Shown: positions 26,203 through 36,404 of the stretch, piece after piece
How positions within the stretch are numbered: position 1 is the stretch's first letter
Layout of the letters: every line of letters starts with the position of its first letter
Source of the DNA: Bacillota bacterium
GTDB lineage: Bacteria > Bacillota > Clostridia > Christensenellales > Aristaeellaceae
Direction: 5' to 3'
Assembly: GCA_023444095.1 (NCBI GenBank)
Contig: JAEZRP010000044.1
Location: 1 to 52,921 of the forward strand
Length of the DNA stretch: 52,921 nucleotides
Notes under the pieces: model-generated
What the model saw: the letters and a program-made list of their open reading frames with translations, nothing else
Told to the model about the DNA's origin: nothing
Database searches by the model: none
Program-made: the position numbers and the translations under genes

Positions 26203-27501
26203 TTGAAAATCGGAATGGTTTCGCTCGGGTGCGCCAAGAACAGGGTGGACTCGGAGCATCTGCTCGGGCGGCTCACGGCGGCGGGGCACGAGATCGTTAT
26301 CGATCCCGCGCATGCGGACGTGATTTTCGTCAACACCTGCGGGTTCATCGAGTCCGCGAAGAAGGAATCGATCGACGCGATCTTCGAAATGGCGCGGTTC
26401 CGCGCGGGCGGGGCGCGGCTCGTTGTGACGGGTTGCCTCGCGCAGCGCTACGCAGACGCGCTCCTCGAGGAGATTCCCGAGATCGACGGGCTTCTCGGCG
26501 TGTCGGACTACGACAGCGCGCTTTCCATGCTCGAATCTCAATCGCGCGAGCGACATACAGACAGGAGCGAGCGGTTCCCCGACCCGGACTGCGGGCGCGT
26601 GCTCACTACGCCGTCCTATTCCGCGTACGTCAAAATTTCGGACGGCTGCGACAACCGCTGCACCTACTGCGCGATTCCCCTGATCCGGGGCGGGTACCAG
26701 TCCCGGCCCTTCGAGGAGATCGTGGCCGAGTGCGAGCTGCTTGCCGCAGACGGCGTGACGGAGCTCGTCCTCATCGCGCAGGATACCTCGCGCTACGGGA
26801 ACGACATCTACGGCAAAACGCGCATGGCGGAGCTTCTCCGGCGCGTGGCGGCCATCGAAGGCGTCCATTGGGTGCGCGTGCTCTACTGTTATCCGGACAC
26901 GACCGACGACGAGCTTCTCGAGACCATCGGGAACACGCCCAAGGTCTGCAAATACCTCGATTTGCCGCTCCAGCACATCGATGCGGACATCCTCCGGCGC
27001 ATGAATCGGCGCGGAACGCCCGCGTGGATCAAATCGCGAATCGAAAAGTGCCGGGCGCTCGGGATCACGCTCCGAACGACCATGATCGTGGGCTTCCCCG
27101 GCGAGACGCAGGAGCAGTTCCAGACGCTCATGGACTTCGCGCGCGCCGTTCGCTTCGACCGGCTCGGGGCCTTCGCCTACTCGGCCGAGGAGGACACTCC
27201 CGCCGCCGCCATGGCGGAGCAAGTGCCGGAGGCAGAGAAGGAGCGGCGGCTGGACGCGCTGATGTCGATGCAGCAGGGGATCTCCCTCGAGATCAACGAG
27301 GCGCGCGTGGGCGAGGTCTGCGAGGTCCTGGTCGAGGGTTTCGAGGACGGAATGTTCTTCGGCCGTTCCATGCGCGAGGCGCCGGAGTCCGACGGGGCGA
27401 TCCGGTTCCCCTCAAAAAATGATTTGCGGCCCGGCCAATACGTCAACGTCAAAATCACCCGCGCGGACGCCTACGATTTATTTGGGGAGGAAATCGGATG
27501 A
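26203..27501 (+). CDS. rimO: Ribosomal protein S12 methylthiotransferase RimO
   Basis: A 432-residue radical SAM methylthiotransferase that modifies an Asp of ribosomal protein S12. N-terminal UPF0004 domain with SLGCAKNRVDSE and NTCGFI and VVTGCLAQRY (three cluster cysteines), radical SAM motif CDNRCTYCAIP (about residue 148), and C-terminal TRAM domain. The start is TTG 26203, behind GGAGGAAAC, 18 bases after mnmE. Its stop overlaps the pgsA start (ATGA). Confidence 0.96.
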   Translation: MKIGMVSLGCAKNRVDSEHLLGRLTAAGHEIVIDPAHADVIFVNTCGFIESAKKESIDAIFEMARFRAGGARLVVTGCLAQRYADALLEEIPEIDGLLGVSDYDSALSMLESQSRERHTDRSERFPDPDCGRVLTTPSYSAYVKISDGCDNRCTYCAIPLIRGGYQSRPFEEIVAECELLAADGVTELVLIAQDTSRYGNDIYGKTRMAELLRRVAAIEGVHWVRVLYCYPDTTDDELLETIGNTPKVCKYLDLPLQHIDADILRRMNRRGTPAWIKSRIEKCRALGITLRTTMIVGFPGETQEQFQTLMDFARAVRFDRLGAFAYSAEEDTPAAAMAEQVPEAEKERRLDALMSMQQGISLEINEARVGEVCEVLVEGFEDGMFFGRSMREAPESDGAIRFPSKNDLRPGQYVNVKITRADAYDLFGEEIG

Positions 27502-28052
27502 AGATCAATCTGCCCAACAGGCTCACGCTCATCAGGATCGCGCTCATTCCCGTATTCGTGGTGCTCATGTCCTTTGAAAAGCTCTGGTGGGCGCAGGTGT
27601 GCGCCGCCGTCGTGTTCGCTGCGGCGTGCGTGACGGACTACCTCGACGGGGACATCGCCCGCAAGCGCAACCTCGTCACGAACTTTGGAAAGTTCGCCGA
27701 TCCCATCGCCGACAAGCTGCTTGTCATGAGCGCTTACGTCGTTCTCGTCGGCCAGTCGCGCATGCCCGCCTGGGTATGCATTGCCTTCCTCGCGCGCGAG
27801 TTTACCGTCTCCGGCTTCCGACTCGTGGCGGCAGGCGGCGGAAAGATCATGGCAGCAGGAAAGCTTGGGAAGATTAAGACATTCACCCAGATGATCGCAG
27901 TCATCATGCTCATCCTTGCGCCCGCGTTCCCCGTGCTCGATTCCTACGGCGTCATCGCGGCAGACGTCATGATGTACGTCGCTCTCTTTATGACCATCTG
28001 GAGCGGCGCGGATTACATCATCCGGAACCGGCAGTTCATACAGGACATGTAG
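27498..28052 (+). CDS. pgsA: CDP-diacylglycerol-glycerol-3-phosphate 3-phosphatidyltransferase
   Basis: A 184-residue integral membrane enzyme that makes phosphatidylglycerol phosphate. The CDP-alcohol phosphotransferase signature is exact: DGDIAR, eight residues, G, three residues, D, three residues, D (about residues 51-74). It starts NLPNRLTLIRIALIPVFV, typical of PgsA, and has about five membrane segments. Its ATG overlaps the rimO stop by four bases. Confidence 0.95.
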   Translation: MKINLPNRLTLIRIALIPVFVVLMSFEKLWWAQVCAAVVFAAACVTDYLDGDIARKRNLVTNFGKFADPIADKLLVMSAYVVLVGQSRMPAWVCIAFLAREFTVSGFRLVAAGGGKIMAAGKLGKIKTFTQMIAVIMLILAPAFPVLDSYGVIAADVMMYVALFMTIWSGADYIIRNRQFIQDM

Positions 28053-28054
28053 GG

Positions 28055-28165
28055 GCGGGGGATGCCGGGTCGCCGGCCCCTGACAATTGTCCCTTTGAAA
28101 TCCCATCCTGAAGCAGAAAACAAATTTGTCCGTCGGCGGCGCCGGGGTCAAAACCCGCGCCGCCG
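28055..28165. repeat. Left half of the intergenic repeat with a GC hairpin
   Basis: A reverse arm ends at about 28105 (minus strand GGGATTTCAAAGGGACAATT). It is followed by CAAATTTGTCCGTCGGCGGC, shared with the copy at 15160, and a hairpin at 28134-28165 (CGGCGGCGC / GCGCCGCCG). It sits directly behind the pgsA stop; no right arm is visible before the next gene. Confidence 0.7.
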
Positions 28166-28308
28166 ATTCCGCGTTTTGGGCGGTATGAAGGATTGCACGT
28201 TAAATAATGCAGATTCGGTTGAGATTTAACGCAGATGAGCGGGAAATTTGGGGGCCGGATCGAATAAAATGTGCATAAAGGTCGATATGACCCGAAAGGA
28301 AGATTACC

Positions 28309-29517
<1,209 letters not shown>

Positions 29518-29636
29518 CGGGGGAAGTATCGCCAAGGGTGGCTCCCGTCAACGGGACGAGTCTCTTTGGAATCCCGAAATGAAAATGGAATATCATGCGT
29601 CGGATCGCTCGGGGGCCCTGCCCCAAGCGATCCGTT
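29518..29636. repeat. Left half of the intergenic repeat with the GGATCG hairpin
   Basis: The reverse arm ends at 29576 (minus strand GGGATTCCAAAGAGACTCGT). The hairpin at 29601-29634 (CGGATCGCTCGGGG / CCCCAAGCGATCCG, one mismatch) is followed by TTTTG and could end the aminotransferase transcript. Confidence 0.7.
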
Positions 29637-29769
29637 TTGATAAGTCGGCGCCCCGAGGCTTGGACCCGCGGGGCAGCCGACGGTCGGATATCATTTTGCA
29701 CTTCCCGGTAACGGATTCGAAAGCCCAACGGCTCTTAGTGAGGAGCTAGGGGATGGCGCCCGTTGGTGC

Positions 29770-32034
29770 TCACGCTCTCTCCAGCCGCACGCACAGCACG
29801 GTCATATCGTCGCGCCTTCGGGGTGCGCGGGCGGCGGCGGCGTTGACGATGGCCTCGGCGAGGGCGGAGGGGGAGGCGAAGGCGGCATGAAGGACGAGGT
29901 CTTCGATCACCTCCTCGGGGAGCGCTTCGGCGATGCCATCGCTCGTCATGACGATGACGTCTCCGGGGCGCAGGTTGACGGTGGTGAGGCCGGGTTGGAC
30001 GTCCTCGAGGATGCCGAGGGGGAGGCGTCCGCCCTCGACGGCGATGAGTTCACCCGCGCGGGCAACGTAGGAACGGCAGGCGGAGAGCTTGGTGAAGTCA
30101 GCGCGCGCGGCGGCGAGGTCGATGAGGAGCATGTCGACCGTCGCAAAGAGCTCGTCCCCGCCGCGCGCGAGCATGACGCCGTTGACAGTTGCGACGGCGA
30201 GCTCGCGGGGCACGTCCGCCGCGACGAGCGCGTGGATGAGCCGGAGCACCTTGTCGCTTTCCTCCGCGGCGGCTTCGCCGCTCCCCATGCCGTCCGAGAG
30301 CGCTACGAGCAGCCTGTCGGCGGATAGTCGCCGGATGAGGTGACTGTCGCCGCTGGGCAAGTCCGGCTCGGCGGGGAGCGCGCTCACACCGGTCTGAGCT
30401 TCGAGCGCGCAGCGGGGAACAAAGACGGCGATCGTATCCTGGGACGAGTCCGGTCCGAAAGGGCGGTTCAGGGCCTGAGAAAGATCGCGCGACGCGCGCA
30501 GGGGCTCGTCCGGGGCCCAGGGCCGGCGAAGCTCCACGGTCAGCTCAAGCCGTTCAGACTTGAGGGCGGTCACGTCTCGCACGGGGAATCCCGATGCGAC
30601 GAGCGCGTCGCGGGCCCGCGCGGCCGCGCCGTCCCGGGTGGAAACGGGCCGCGCCTGATCGGCCGCGAGGAAGTTCAGGAGTTCGGCGGCCTGCGCGAAC
30701 TGTGCGCCGATGAGCCTGCGCGCCTCCATCAGCCGGAGCCGCTTGTGCCTTTGTGCCGCGAATTCGTTGAGCAGTCCTCCCAGCCGCGCGGGTACCGTCA
30801 TGCCGCGCCGGCAGAGCCGGAGGATGTCGGGCGGGATATCCGCGCCGCCGTCGAAGGGTGAACCGCCGCGCTCGATGGCGGCGGTCATCAGTTGGCAGAA
30901 GAGCTTGACGGCGCGGCTGTTTGCGCCGGGCCAGCAGGCCGCGTAGTCCGGGCAGCCGCCGCAGAGAGATGCGCGCATCCGGGAGAGGAGCAGTTGTTCC
31001 CCGAAGGCGGGATCGCCGCCGCCGCAGGCCTCCGACATCGCGAGGAACGCGTCGCTCATCGCGCGCAGTCCCGCCTCGCTCCTGTGTCGCAACGCCAGCG
31101 TGATTCGTTCGTCGCGCCGGGCCTTCGGCTGATACGTCTCCGCGATCAGCTCGAAGAAGCGGGAGGGGACCGCCGCCTGCGCCGCGCAGGCGGCGAGTAC
31201 CCACCAGGAGGCCTCCGCGCCCAACCAGATCCGGACGCAACCCCAGGCGAAAACCGCCGCGAGAGAACGCCAGATCGGGCCGGACTTTCTGATCATGTTC
31301 GCCGCGTCCGCCGCGCCGCCAACCGCGCACGCGAGCGCGAATCCCCCCGGTCCCGATCCGGCGATGGCGCACACCGCCCCCAGCGCTGCCCCGAACAGCG
31401 CGCCACGGCCCGCCGCGCCCGCCGCCACGGCGAAGAACGCCGCGAACGGCACCGGGTCGAGCCTGAGTCCACCCGCGCACAGCACCCCCGCGCAGGAGAA
31501 CGCCGCGAGCGCGACCTTCCCCCGCATAGCGCGCGCCCTGTCCCCGGCGGAAAACGCCGCCGCGAGGAGCGCCGCGCCGACCGCGGCACCGAGAGACAAG
31601 AGCCATCGTCCCGGGGAATCCCCCGCGGCCGCCAGGGCGGGCAGGAGAACGGAGAAGCCGGCGAGCAGGCTGGGCACGCACGCCTCCTCGGCGCGCAGCT
31701 TGACAAAGCGGCGGGCAAGAAAGTCCCAAAGAAGCCAAAGTGCCAGTGCCACCGCGCACGCGGCGGGCGGAAACAGAGACTCGGGCTCGAAGCCAAGAAG
31801 GAAGGAACCGAGCGCGCAGCCGATGAGAAGTGGCGGGAGGCTCGTCCCGCGCATCAGCTCGGCAGAGAAGTAGGCGGCGGCAACGGGGGCGATCCCCGGG
31901 CCAAGGCGCGCGCGCGAAAATACCGCCATCACGAGCGCGCGTCCCAACGCCTCTCGCACGCGCGGCGCGCTTCCCGCTCCAAGAATCTCCCGCACGCGCC
32001 TTCCAAGCGCGCCGGACGATGTGATATCTACCAT
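29770..32034 (-). CDS. spoIIE: Stage II sporulation protein E (SpoIIE)
   Basis: A 754-residue membrane PP2C-type phosphatase that dephosphorylates SpoIIAA to activate sigma-F in the forespore. About the first 290 residues hold some ten hydrophobic segments, a middle linker follows, and the C-terminal phosphatase shows VALSDGMGSGEAA, LFATVDMLLIDL, GDVIVMTSDGI and RRDDMTVLCVRL with the metal-binding aspartates in place. Slightly shorter than the Bacillus protein (about 827). ATG 32034 follows AAAGGGGTG. It is alone, away from yabP/yabQ/divIC, which lie 8 kb further right. Confidence 0.95.
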   Translation of the reverse strand: MVDITSSGALGRRVREILGAGSAPRVREALGRALVMAVFSRARLGPGIAPVAAAYFSAELMRGTSLPPLLIGCALGSFLLGFEPESLFPPAACAVALALWLLWDFLARRFVKLRAEEACVPSLLAGFSVLLPALAAAGDSPGRWLLSLGAAVGAALLAAAFSAGDRARAMRGKVALAAFSCAGVLCAGGLRLDPVPFAAFFAVAAGAAGRGALFGAALGAVCAIAGSGPGGFALACAVGGAADAANMIRKSGPIWRSLAAVFAWGCVRIWLGAEASWWVLAACAAQAAVPSRFFELIAETYQPKARRDERITLALRHRSEAGLRAMSDAFLAMSEACGGGDPAFGEQLLLSRMRASLCGGCPDYAACWPGANSRAVKLFCQLMTAAIERGGSPFDGGADIPPDILRLCRRGMTVPARLGGLLNEFAAQRHKRLRLMEARRLIGAQFAQAAELLNFLAADQARPVSTRDGAAARARDALVASGFPVRDVTALKSERLELTVELRRPWAPDEPLRASRDLSQALNRPFGPDSSQDTIAVFVPRCALEAQTGVSALPAEPDLPSGDSHLIRRLSADRLLVALSDGMGSGEAAAEESDKVLRLIHALVAADVPRELAVATVNGVMLARGGDELFATVDMLLIDLAAARADFTKLSACRSYVARAGELIAVEGGRLPLGILEDVQPGLTTVNLRPGDVIVMTSDGIAEALPEEVIEDLVLHAAFASPSALAEAIVNAAAARAPRRRDDMTVLCVRLERA

Positions 32035-32252
32035 GCCCGCACCCCTTTCAGGTTACATCCGCGCTCATATACGGAATATATCATCACCTGTGATTCACAG
32101 AATGTGACCGCGCGGCGTTGCAGGCATTACATATGCCGCGCGCCCGGCCGATATTAACCCGCGTGGCGAATAAAACTGCGCATAAATTCTGGAAGAGATG
32201 GCAACGCTATTCACATCCAGCCGGAAAACCGGCAAATAAGGAGTGATATTGG

Positions 32253-32468
32253 ATGCTTGACCGCACATCGCTCGTGATTACCATCATCGGGGCGATCAAC
32301 TGGCTGCTCGTGGGCCTCTTCCAATTCGACCTCGTCGCATACATCTGCGGGGGACAGACCGCCGTGATCAGTCGCGTGGTGTACACGATCGTGGGAATCG
32401 CGGGCCTGTGGTGCATCTCCCTCTTGTTCCGCGAACGCGTTCCAAAGGAAGACCGCGAGCACGAATGA
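32253..32468 (+). CDS. DUF378 small membrane protein
   Basis: A 71-residue protein with two membrane segments. The IIGAINWLLVGLFQFDLVA block is the DUF378 signature (YuzA relatives), followed by VVYTIVGIAGLW. Function unknown. ATG 32253 has AAGGAG ten bases upstream. It is followed by an 11-pair perfect hairpin. Confidence 0.92.
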   Translation: MLDRTSLVITIIGAINWLLVGLFQFDLVAYICGGQTAVISRVVYTIVGIAGLWCISLLFRERVPKEDREHE

Positions 32469-32474
32469 CGAACG

Positions 32475-32501
32475 ACGGACGAACCGATGCGGTTCGTCCG
32501 T
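32475..32501 (+). terminator. Hairpin after the DUF378 gene
   Basis: An 11-pair perfect stem ACGGACGAACC / GGTTCGTCCGT with loop GATGC. There is no T-run, so it may be a weak terminator or an mRNA-end stabiliser. Confidence 0.6.
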
Positions 32502-32581
32502 TACATATAGGAGATATAGTCAGTTATTAATATGTAACTTCATGGGTATACTAAGCGCGACAAATTTCGCACGCTTCGTTC

Positions 32582-32610
32582 TTTACATTCCCGCCTCCCT
32601 ATGATAGAAT
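32582..32610 (+). promoter_or_regulatory. Promoter of the small SH3 gene
   Basis: TTTACA (32582-32587), 17 bases, TAGAAT (32605-32610). Confidence 0.7.
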
Positions 32611-32642
32611 AGGTGATACAAACAATGACGGAGGTCGCACGC

Positions 32643-33128
32643 ATGAAACGGCTCACCGCGGCGCTTCTGTGCGCCTTTTTGATTCTATCCTTTCTGGCGC
32701 CCGGGAGCGCGCTCGCGAAGTCCAAGACGGTATACATACTCAACGTGGAGAACGACGGCGCCCGCATGCGAAAGGAGCCGAATTCGGCCTCGGATAACGT
32801 CGAAGTCTCGCTCCGAAAAGGCACGAAGGTGTTCTATCTCGCGAAGTCCGGCGCGTGGTATAAAGTGCGCAGCGAATACGGACCGTCCGGCTGGGTATAC
32901 AAAGGGTACCTCAAATATTACGGAGCCGTTTCCCTTTCGAGCGTCTACATCGTCTCCGCCAAGACGCCCGTATACAAAAAGACAAACTCCGGCGCAAAGA
33001 AGACCACGACGTTCTCGAAGAAGCAGTTCGTGATCGTGCGCACGGGAAACAAGAACTGGGCTTACATCTACACGCTCTCCGGTACCAGCGGCTATGTGCA
33101 GACCCCGAGACTCACGCCCGTCCAGTAG
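32643..33128 (+). CDS. Secreted SH3-domain protein
   Basis: A 161-residue exported protein. A signal peptide (LTAALLCAFLILSFLAPGSALA, cleavage after about residue 25) is followed by two SH3_3 modules: one with ARMRKEPNSASDNVEVSL...WVYKGYL and a second with TPVYKKTNSGAKKT...SGYVQTPRL. It probably binds the cell wall. ATG 32643 follows CGGAGG with nine bases between. It is short and has no catalytic domain. Confidence 0.85.
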   Translation: MKRLTAALLCAFLILSFLAPGSALAKSKTVYILNVENDGARMRKEPNSASDNVEVSLRKGTKVFYLAKSGAWYKVRSEYGPSGWVYKGYLKYYGAVSLSSVYIVSAKTPVYKKTNSGAKKTTTFSKKQFVIVRTGNKNWAYIYTLSGTSGYVQTPRLTPVQ

Positions 33129-33303
33129 GCCGGGCCTTTTTGATGCGGAAGGATGCTTGCCCCGGCACTACCCATGAACCGAAACCGGAAGGGCGGAATA
33201 GCATGGGGACAGAGGGTCAGTTTTGAAAAGGCAAACTGATTCGGTTTTCTACATCCGGTGCGCCGCAGACAGTTGTCTGCAGTATGCGAGGGGAGGAGTC
33301 GCC

Positions 33304-33498
33304 ATGCGCATAGCCAGAATCCTCAAGATCCTCCTGATCGTCGTTTTCGTCGTTACCCTGACCGCATGCTCGAAGACCAAACCAGACAACAATCTGGAAA
33401 GACTATGGCACAGCCTGATTGCGCAGCATGAAAATTCCCCCGAACATGCGCTCGCCATTTACGATGCGGATGCCGCGCCGATTCCCGGTCATGGATGA
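33304..33498 (+). CDS. Small lipoprotein
   Basis: A 64-residue protein with a lipoprotein signal: MRIARILKILLIVVFVV then lipobox LTAC (Cys22), leaving a 43-residue mature chain without a recognised domain. ATG 33304 has GGGGAGG eight bases upstream, which outweighs an earlier in-frame ATG. The mature part is very short, so it may be a truncated larger lipoprotein. A GCAGACA-GT-TGTCTGC inverted repeat lies about 25 bases before the start region. Confidence 0.6.
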   Translation: MRIARILKILLIVVFVVTLTACSKTKPDNNLERLWHSLIAQHENSPEHALAIYDADAAPIPGHG

Positions 33499-33522
33499 CG
33501 AATCCGAAAAGAAGATTGCGAG

Positions 33523-33548
33523 AAAAAAACGGCGTCCGCGGGCGCCGT
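33523..33548 (-). terminator. Intrinsic terminator of the DUF1801 gene
   Basis: Minus strand ACGGCG-CCCGCGGA-CGCCGT followed by seven T. The stem also serves the plus-strand lipoprotein gene from the other side, without a T-run. Confidence 0.85.
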
Positions 33549-33600
33549 TCTCTGTGTCCATGCGGTGTAAGTCGCTCATGCCGGGCGATGCCCGCAGCCT

Positions 33601-33951
33601 TCATCCGCGCATGCGTGCGATCAGATCCTCGATCGCCTGTTCCAGCGCCCCGCGCTCGTTCTCGTTTTTGTAGGGCACGTTCACGCAACCCTTGCCCTTA
33701 CCGGGCTTTTTCAAGCGCCCCCGCAGCTCTACGATGAAGTCAAAGTCCAGCGTGTGCATCGACAGATGCGCGTCTGCCGCCGAAAACGCGATGAACTTCT
33801 GCTTGTCCCCTGGCACGGGCCGGTACGTCGGCGTGCCGTAGTACAAAAGCTCCTCGCATTCCGGATGCCTTTCCCGCATGTAGTCCACAAAATGCGCCGT
33901 CCAGTCGCGCGCCTCGCCTTCGAGGCCTGCGAGATATGCGTCCACGTTCAT
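33601..33951 (-). CDS. DUF1801 (YdhG-like) protein
   Basis: A 116-residue protein of the DUF1801 family, recognised by ELLYYGTPTYRP, KFIAFSAADAHLSMHTL and a C-terminal KNENERGALEQAIEDLI. The family has a frataxin-like fold and no settled role. ATG 33951 lies behind GGGAGGGG. It follows the HEMFH gene by 18 bases and ends with its own terminator. Confidence 0.85.
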   Translation of the reverse strand: MNVDAYLAGLEGEARDWTAHFVDYMRERHPECEELLYYGTPTYRPVPGDKQKFIAFSAADAHLSMHTLDFDFIVELRGRLKKPGKGKGCVNVPYKNENERGALEQAIEDLIARMRG

Positions 33952-33969
33952 GGCATCCCCTCCCTTTCC

Positions 33970-34980
33970 CTATGATACCACACTTTTTCTCATATAAATC
34001 GCTGCTACCTCGTTTTTCGAGTCTGCCGCCATTTCGAGAAGGAGCGGTCCCTCGATCAGTTTTCCGTCCAGCATCACGAAGCGATCGCATAGGAGCAGGT
34101 TGTCCGCGCGCGTCATGTTCATCGGGTCGTAGCCCGTGATCCGCCCGCGCCCCTCGATCCGCGCCGCGCTGTCCCGAAACGCCAGACATCTTTCCCGCGC
34201 GCGCCGCATTTGCATGCGGGCGATTTCGGAGACGTCCGGCGCGTCCCCCGCGTCCTCCGGCGGGACCTGAGAAAGGATGATCTCCCCGAGCGTCCGCGCC
34301 TCCCGGCCGACGTCGTGGAAGGGATTCAGTCCGGCTTCCCGCGCGGCGGCGAGCAGGAGCGCTCCCGAAAAGTACGCCATCCGGCGGGTGTTTGCGAGAA
34401 GCTCCGCATCCCCGAGCCGCGCCTGGTGCCTTGCGCGCAGTCTTTCACCCTTTTCCGGTGCGATCCGAAAGAGCGCGGCCATGCCCATGAGCTCCGCCAT
34501 TCCCTCCGCCGTTTCCGCAAGCTCCGCCTCGCGCGTCAACGCCGGGTTTGCCGCCCTCCTGCGCGCCCGGGCGTCCGCCAGCCGAGGGAGGGAAGGGCGC
34601 CTTTCCGCGAGAATCGCGCATTCCAGCGCGCGCAGCGCGCGCTCGCGCTCGTCGATGCCAAGCCTGAGAAGTTCGAGGTCGTCCGGGAACCGCGAATCGC
34701 CCCGCGACTGCTGGAAGCTGTGGAACATCTCATGCACCATCTGCGCCGCCAGCTCGTCCGGGTCCTCGTCTCCCGCGGCGTTCCAGATGGCCGTCCAGGC
34801 GCCGTCCAGCAGAATCGTCGTATTTCCCAGGAATCGGTCGTCGCGCGGGATCGTTGTGCCATCCAGCCATACCTTTTCGTCGTCGTAGAGCGCGAACGGT
34901 CCGCGCGCGAATCCCGGCCAGAGCGCGGGAAAGTCGATCTTGTCGAGCCGGACGGAAACGGCACCGTATAAGTCCATCAT
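33970..34980 (-). CDS. Uncharacterised protein with HExxH zinc-peptidase motif
   Basis: A 336-residue soluble protein without signal peptide. AAQMVHEMFHSFQQS (about residues 79-93) is an HExxH zinc site at the end of a hydrophobic helix, and AETAEGMAELMG about 80 residues later offers the third ligand (Glu), as in gluzincins. The rest is not one I recognise. A role as a metallopeptidase is inferred from the motif alone. The start is ATG 34980 (ATG 34977 also possible), behind AAGGGGGCGG. Likely co-transcribed with the DUF1801 gene. Confidence 0.6.
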   Translation of the reverse strand: MMDLYGAVSVRLDKIDFPALWPGFARGPFALYDDEKVWLDGTTIPRDDRFLGNTTILLDGAWTAIWNAAGDEDPDELAAQMVHEMFHSFQQSRGDSRFPDDLELLRLGIDERERALRALECAILAERRPSLPRLADARARRRAANPALTREAELAETAEGMAELMGMAALFRIAPEKGERLRARHQARLGDAELLANTRRMAYFSGALLLAAAREAGLNPFHDVGREARTLGEIILSQVPPEDAGDAPDVSEIARMQMRRARERCLAFRDSAARIEGRGRITGYDPMNMTRADNLLLCDRFVMLDGKLIEGPLLLEMAADSKNEVAAIYMRKSVVS

Positions 34981-35050
34981 GAAACCGCCCCCTTTATCCG
35001 GATGATATCATCCGGCGGGAGCGGATTCAACGTGAAATGGAGGGCCGTTT

Positions 35051-35464
35051 TCACAGTCTGTCGAGCACCCTTCGCACCGCCTCCGGAGGGCCGACGAGCG
35101 TCACGCGCGTCATGCCCGTTTCCGCGTCGCGCGAGTACCGCATCTCGACCCCTTCGCACGCGGCAAGCAGATTTTCGAGGAGTGTTTCAGGAGTCTCCGG
35201 CATATCCAGTACGCAAAGAAGGGCGGGCGCGGGTTTGACGCGGGCGTTCAGGAAATCGTCCGCCAGCGCGCGGCGGTGTTGGGCCGAGAGCTTCCGGATT
35301 TCCGGGCGGTCGAGAAAGCGGATTACCTCTTCCTCCGTGTAGCGCCACTTGCCGCCGATTTTTTCGCCCGTAAGCGCGCCGGACGCGACGTGCTTTCGGA
35401 GCGTGCGCTCCGTGATGCCCGACATCTGCGCGACGTCCGCGAGCGCATACGGCCTATCCGCCAT
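35051..35464 (-). CDS. Excisionase/MerR-type HTH protein
   Basis: A 137-residue protein whose first 55 residues form a winged helix: YALADVAQMSGITERTLRKHV followed by GEKIGGKWRYTEEEVIRFL, the layout of HTH_17/excisionase and MerR DNA-binding domains. The C-terminal 60 residues (PALLCVLDMPETPE, GMTRVTLVGPPEAVRRVL) look like a small alpha-beta sensor or oligomerisation domain. ATG 35464 overlaps the end of the ttcA-like gene by 11 bases, so it is co-expressed with it. It is not near an integrase, so a transcriptional role is likelier than excision. Confidence 0.75.
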   Translation of the reverse strand: MADRPYALADVAQMSGITERTLRKHVASGALTGEKIGGKWRYTEEEVIRFLDRPEIRKLSAQHRRALADDFLNARVKPAPALLCVLDMPETPETLLENLLAACEGVEMRYSRDAETGMTRVTLVGPPEAVRRVLDRL

Positions 35465-36233
35465 TTTTCCGGCAGAGCCGCGCGGGCTTTCCCGCGATCT
35501 CTGCAGGCTTTTCCCAGAGCCCATACTGATCGCTGTTCCGAAGCGCGTTCAGCATGTATTCCCGTGCGCGCGGATAGCGCCTGCACAGATCGTCCACGAG
35601 CTTTTTCACTTCGGCGCGCTTGGTGTCGCCGTTGGCGGGACAGGGGGATTTTGTGATCGGAAGGTTGAACTTTTTTGCCGCGTGGATGATATCCTTCTCG
35701 GATAGATAGACCATGGGGCGAATCTGGGTGACGTTCTGCTTGGAAAGATGCGTCACCGGGTGAAATGTGTGGAATCGCCCCTCGTAGAGGAGCGAGAGCA
35801 TCAGCGTCTCGATGGCGTCGTCCCTGTGGTGGCCGAGCGCGAGCTTGTTTGCGCCGATGTCCAGGCAATGGTCGGTGAGCGCGCCCCTTCGCATCTTCGC
35901 GCACAGCGCGCAGGGGTTTTTTTCCTTGCGCTGGTTGAAGATCACGTCTCCGATGTCCGTTTCCTTTATGAAATACGGCACGCCGAGCTCGTCGCACAGC
36001 TTTTGAACGGGAGAAAAATCTACCTTTTCGAGCCCCATGCCGAGCGTGACGGCGGACAGCTTGAAGCTGTGTCTGCAAAAATGGCGGTAGAGCGCAAGCC
36101 CGTACAGCAAAACGAGGCTATCCTTTCCCCCGGAGATGCCGGCCGCGACGTGGTCGCCCTCCGCGATCATACCGAAGTCCTCATCGGCGCGGCGGATGCA
36201 GCCAAGAACCAGTTTCAAAGGGCGTTCCTCCAT
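35454..36233 (-). CDS. ttcA: tRNA 2-thiocytidine synthetase TtcA-like PP-loop ATPase
   Basis: A 259-residue member of the TtcA/TilS superfamily. PP-loop GISGGKDSLVLL (about residues 33-44), the CALC pair before MRRGAL, LGHHRDDAIETL and a third conserved Cys in SPCPANGD fit iron-sulfur TtcA enzymes, which thiolate C32 of tRNA. ATG 36233 follows a weak AGGGA. Assignment to TtcA rather than a close PP-loop relative rests on the two CxxC-region cysteines. Confidence 0.82.
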   Translation of the reverse strand: MEERPLKLVLGCIRRADEDFGMIAEGDHVAAGISGGKDSLVLLYGLALYRHFCRHSFKLSAVTLGMGLEKVDFSPVQKLCDELGVPYFIKETDIGDVIFNQRKEKNPCALCAKMRRGALTDHCLDIGANKLALGHHRDDAIETLMLSLLYEGRFHTFHPVTHLSKQNVTQIRPMVYLSEKDIIHAAKKFNLPITKSPCPANGDTKRAEVKKLVDDLCRRYPRAREYMLNALRNSDQYGLWEKPAEIAGKPARLCRKNGG

Positions 36234-36332
36234 ATGTTGATCCCTATCATCATATCCTTCTCATGGGTTTCAGTCAAGCCGATCCATCTGTGAACGTTCT
36301 TTTAACATGTTTTGCATCAGGCCCGCCGCGCC

Positions 36333-36361
36333 TTGTGTGTGTCCCGTTCGTGTGATATAAT
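36333..36361 (+). promoter_or_regulatory. Promoter of the foldase gene
   Basis: TTGTGT (36333-36338), 17 bases, TATAAT (36356-36361). Confidence 0.75.
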
Positions 36362-36404
36362 CGCAGATGAACCGCACACGCGGACGAAACAGGAGGACGA
36401 ACGG

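Noticed and set aside
28134..28165. GC hairpin behind pgsA as an ordinary terminator
   Set aside because: No T-run follows it, and it is shared with the repeat family, so it is listed as part of the repeat.
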